Shown: positions 62,070 through 64,000 of the stretch, in pieces
Layout: each line of letters opens with the position of its first letter
Position numbering within the stretch: the first letter of the stretch is position 1
Source of the DNA: an uncultured Bacteroidales bacterium
Lineage (GTDB): Bacteria; Bacteroidota; Bacteroidia; Bacteroidales; Bacteroidaceae
Reading direction: 5' to 3'
Assembly (NCBI GenBank): GCA_902798685.1
Contig: CADBXO010000008.1
Span: 31,041-95,040 of the forward strand
Length of the DNA stretch: 64,000 bases
Translations under genes and position numbers: made by a program
The notes under the pieces: generated by a model
Told to the model about the DNA's origin: nothing
The model's input: the letters and a program-made list of their open reading frames with translations, nothing else
Databases searched by the model: none

Positions 62070-63193
62070 AACTAGATAAGAATCAACGAGCGTTTTTGGC
62101 TTTGCTGAAAGCCGGGCTTTGGGAGAAGAAGGCTCGGCTTTTGTCGTCTGATGGGGTTGACTTTGCCTGTGTGTATAAGTTGGCTCAGGGGCAGTCTGTA
62201 GCGGGATTGGTAGCTGCGGGGTTGGAGCGTGCTGCTGATTTCAAGGTGCCTCAGGCTGATGCTTTGGCTTTGGGTAGTTTCGTTTTGCAGTTGGAGCATC
62301 GGAATAAGGCAATGAATCTGTTCATTGCTGAACTTATCACAAAGCTTAAGAGCGCTGATATTTATGCTGTATTGGAGAAAGGACAGGGGATTGCTCAATG
62401 CTATGAACGGCCATTATGGCGTGCATGTGGTGATGTTGATCTCTTTCTCAGTGGTTACAACTACGTAAAGGCAAAGGATCTTTTAACTCCGTTGGCTACC
62501 CATATTGATGATGAAAATGAGTATAGAAAACACTTGGAGTTGATTATTGGCAAATGGTGTGTTGAGTTGCATGGTAATCTTCGTAGTGGGTTCTCAAGAC
62601 GGGTTGACAGGGGACTTGATTATATAGAACAAGACATTATTGCAAACGGTAAGGTGAGGTCATGGCAGAATGGAGATGTTGAGGTGCCTTTGCCAAGTGC
62701 TGATAATGATGTCATTATTATTTTTACTCATATACTGCAGCATTTCTTTCTGGGCGGAATTGGATTGAGGCAGATTTGCGACTGGTGTAGGTTGCTTTGG
62801 AAGTTTGCCGGAGAGATTGATGTTTGTTTGCTTGAGCGTCGGCTTCGGAGTATGGGGCTGATTCCTGAGTGGAGGGTGTTTGCTGCTTTAGCTGTGGATT
62901 ATCTGGATATGCCGGTTGAGGCATTGCCTTTTTATGTGGATTCTCCCCGCAATCATAGGCGGGCGGCTAGAGTTATGGCTTTGGTGCTTGATTCCGGCAA
63001 TTTTGGTCGCAATAGGTTAGATTTCCATAAGCAGGAGGACTCTGCAAATAAGAAGCATTTGCTTTCTTTTTGGTGGTATACTAGGTATGCTTATCGGCAG
63101 TTTGGGATCTTTCCTTTTGAGGCTGTTAAGGGGTGGCTGCGGTTGTTGTTTATGGGCACCCGGGCTGCTGTGATGCGGGCTTTAAAAAGGTGA
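62066..63193 (+). CDS. Nucleotidyltransferase family protein
   Basis: A 375-residue protein of the uncharacterised nucleotidyltransferase family common at the ends of capsule loci; the key region is ALERPLWRACGDVDLFL-like (GDVDLFL, Asp pair near residue 124-126). The C-terminal 150 residues are helical with Trp and Arg. The substrate is unknown. Its TGA (63191-63193) is the start of repeat B copy 3. Confidence 0.72.
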   Translation: MKLDKNQRAFLALLKAGLWEKKARLLSSDGVDFACVYKLAQGQSVAGLVAAGLERAADFKVPQADALALGSFVLQLEHRNKAMNLFIAELITKLKSADIYAVLEKGQGIAQCYERPLWRACGDVDLFLSGYNYVKAKDLLTPLATHIDDENEYRKHLELIIGKWCVELHGNLRSGFSRRVDRGLDYIEQDIIANGKVRSWQNGDVEVPLPSADNDVIIIFTHILQHFFLGGIGLRQICDWCRLLWKFAGEIDVCLLERRLRSMGLIPEWRVFAALAVDYLDMPVEALPFYVDSPRNHRRAARVMALVLDSGNFGRNRLDFHKQEDSANKKHLLSFWWYTRYAYRQFGIFPFEAVKGWLRLLFMGTRAAVMRALKR

Positions 63194-63280
63194 CAAAGGG
63201 GACGGTTGACTTTGACTTACCCTTCGGCCGTCGACCGTTGGTTCCCCTTCGGGCCGTCGAGCTAAACCTTCCGTTTGGCA
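63191..63280 (+). repeat. Repeat family B, copy 3 (split left arm only)
   Basis: Begins TGACAAAGGGGACGGTT as in copies 1 and 2, then about 60 unrelated bases (containing a direct repeat of CCCTTCGG-CCGTCGA), then CCGTTTGGCAC, which is the rest of the same left arm. The right arm and inner hairpin are missing. The TGA again forms the stop codon of the preceding gene. Confidence 0.7.
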
Positions 63281-63315
63281 CTTTTTAGTAACATCGGCCT
63301 TACATATTGATATCG

Positions 63316-63350
63316 GCCCTCGCAACATATGGCGTTGCGGGGGCTTGTTG
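63316..63350 (+). terminator. Terminator at the end of the capsule locus
   Basis: GCCCTCGCAAC (63316-63326) pairs with GTTGCGGGGGC (63334-63344) with one G-T pair, 7-base loop, then a T-rich TTGTTGTTTT. It lies 120 bp after the last capsule gene. The remaining 63281-63455 stretch shows nothing else. Confidence 0.75.
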
Positions 63351-63458
63351 TTTTGTATGGATATTATATCATTTTTCTTCTGCTTAGTTGGGTGATTTTT
63401 ATTCTCTAACTTGGGAGTGGGATTTCTCGTGCATCGGCCCATATTGATAGTATCGTTC

Positions 63459-63521
63459 AATCGGTACCAACGTAGCGGTCGAATCGGTACCACCGTAGCG
63501 GAGCAATCGGTACCATCATAG
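63459..63521. repeat. Triple 23-bp direct repeat
   Basis: AATCGGTACCAACGTAGCGG occurs at 63459, with variants at 63482 and 63505 (third one truncated to AATCGGTACCATCATAG). The period is 23 bp. It directly abuts the IS3-family end and looks like the end of another element with repeated terminal sites, left behind or truncated; this interpretation is uncertain. Confidence 0.7.
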
Positions 63522-63547
63522 TGAAGTGAACCCCAAAAGTTGGACGG
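63522..63547. mobile_element. End of an IS3-family (IS150-like) insertion sequence
   Basis: The sequence TGAAGTGAACCCCAAAAGTT followed by GGAC is the typical terminal inverted repeat of IS150-group elements. It lies just past the stop codon of the transposase read on the minus strand. The other end lies beyond the window. Confidence 0.7.
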
Positions 63548-63552
63548 ATTAA

Positions 63553-64000
63553 TTAATGATTTGATATTTGGAGAGCTCGGTATTGTGCCGGGCTCTTTCC
63601 GTCTAACCTCAGTTTGATTCTGTCATTGTTGTAATACTTGATATACTCATCCAGCGCTGCTTCAAAGTCATCAATAGTATTCCAACGCTGCAAATATAGC
63701 AACTCAGACTTCATAAGTCCAAAAAAGTTCTCCATCATAGAGTTATCCAGGCAATTGCCTTTGCGTGACATGCTTTGGATTAATCCGTTGACTTTTAGTT
63801 TGTTCTGATACATCTCATGTTGATAATGCCATCCCTGATCCGAATGGAGTATAAGTCCCTTAGGCGGATTTTTACGGATAATAGCTTCATCAACCATTTT
63901 TATAACAAGATTGAGATCCGGATGACGTGATCTTGCGTATGCCACAATCTCACCGTTGTTCATATCCAATATGGGTGAGAGATATCCTTTTTCATCATTT
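63553..64000 (-). CDS. IS3-family transposase (integrase core), partial
   Basis: The frame is open to the right edge, so only the C-terminal part (about 149 residues) is present. DDE signature: GLILHSDQGWHYQ (second Asp) and MSRKGNCLDNSMMENFFGLMKSE (Glu), then the IS150-type tail YIKYYNNDRIKLRLDGKSPAQYR. The first Asp lies outside the window. The visible part is intact, so the element may be complete. Confidence 0.92.
   Translation of the reverse strand, partial: NDEKGYLSPILDMNNGEIVAYARSRHPDLNLVIKMVDEAIIRKNPPKGLILHSDQGWHYQHEMYQNKLKVNGLIQSMSRKGNCLDNSMMENFFGLMKSELLYLQRWNTIDDFEAALDEYIKYYNNDRIKLRLDGKSPAQYRALQISNH

Noticed and set aside
1-64000. tRNA or rRNA genes
   Set aside because: No cloverleaf with a T-loop signature and no rRNA-like segment was noticed in the gaps; a covariance-model scan was not possible.

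Overview
The window is chromosomal DNA from a member of the Bacteroidales (Bacteroides/Prevotella-type Bacteroidota). Evidence: the nusB-yajC-ybbR-coaE order, Bacteroidota-only families (DUF5606, DUF4954), a NusG-like UpxY-type protein in a capsule locus, lipoproteins with acidic residues after the lipid Cys, and repeated -7 boxes of the TAnnTTTG type upstream of genes. Base composition is moderate to GC-rich in the housekeeping part and clearly AT-rich in the middle of the capsule locus. These are readings by eye; no search was run.

Left part (1-30.2 kb): nusB (3' part), yajC, a YbbR/CdaR-like gene, coaE and a DUF5606 gene form one operon. DUF4954 and nagB form a second. A small lipoprotein and pgeF (laccase-domain protein) are divergent, and tex and recA run leftward. 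A REP-associated tyrosine transposase (RAYT, HUH motif) follows, sitting between arrays of an 83-bp palindromic repeat. Then come dnaK, msrA (flanked by two copies of a second palindromic repeat), a duplicated pair of exported tyrosine-phosphatase-like proteins with a lipoprotein between them, a leftward fatty-acid module (acyl ligase, FabF, FabZ-like) and a leftward cotH-trpB2-transglutaminase operon.

Right part (30.3-63.2 kb): 36 genes on one strand make up a capsule or O-antigen-type locus. They encode nucleotide-sugar pathways for dTDP-L-rhamnose (RfbABCD), dTDP-Fuc3NAc or Qui3NAc (two FdtA, an acetyltransferase, FdtB), UDP-L-FucNAc-like sugar (FnlABC type with WbuB and WbuC), UDP-4-keto-6-deoxy-GlcNAc (WbpM-like), a probable UDP-uronate salvage and epimerisation trio, and a CDP-polyol module (Rpe-like, dehydrogenase, IspD/TarI-like, TagB/TagF-like). 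Wzx, Wzy, a PglC-type initiating transferase, four glycosyltransferases, acyltransferases, and a UpxY-like antiterminator followed by a palindrome, promoter and structured leader complete the locus. The pattern is Wzx/Wzy-dependent. No export genes (Wza/Wzc) are in the window. The right edge carries a terminator, a triple 23-bp repeat and the end of an IS3-family element.

Most unusual features: three families of palindromic intergenic repeats. Family A: 14 units at 83-bp spacing in three arrays around recA and the RAYT gene. Family B: three copies, each beginning exactly at the stop codon of a gene; in one copy both arms supply stop codons for two convergent genes. Family C: two copies flanking msrA, sharing an 18-bp core module with family A. 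Together they suggest a RAYT-driven repeat system that has diversified here.
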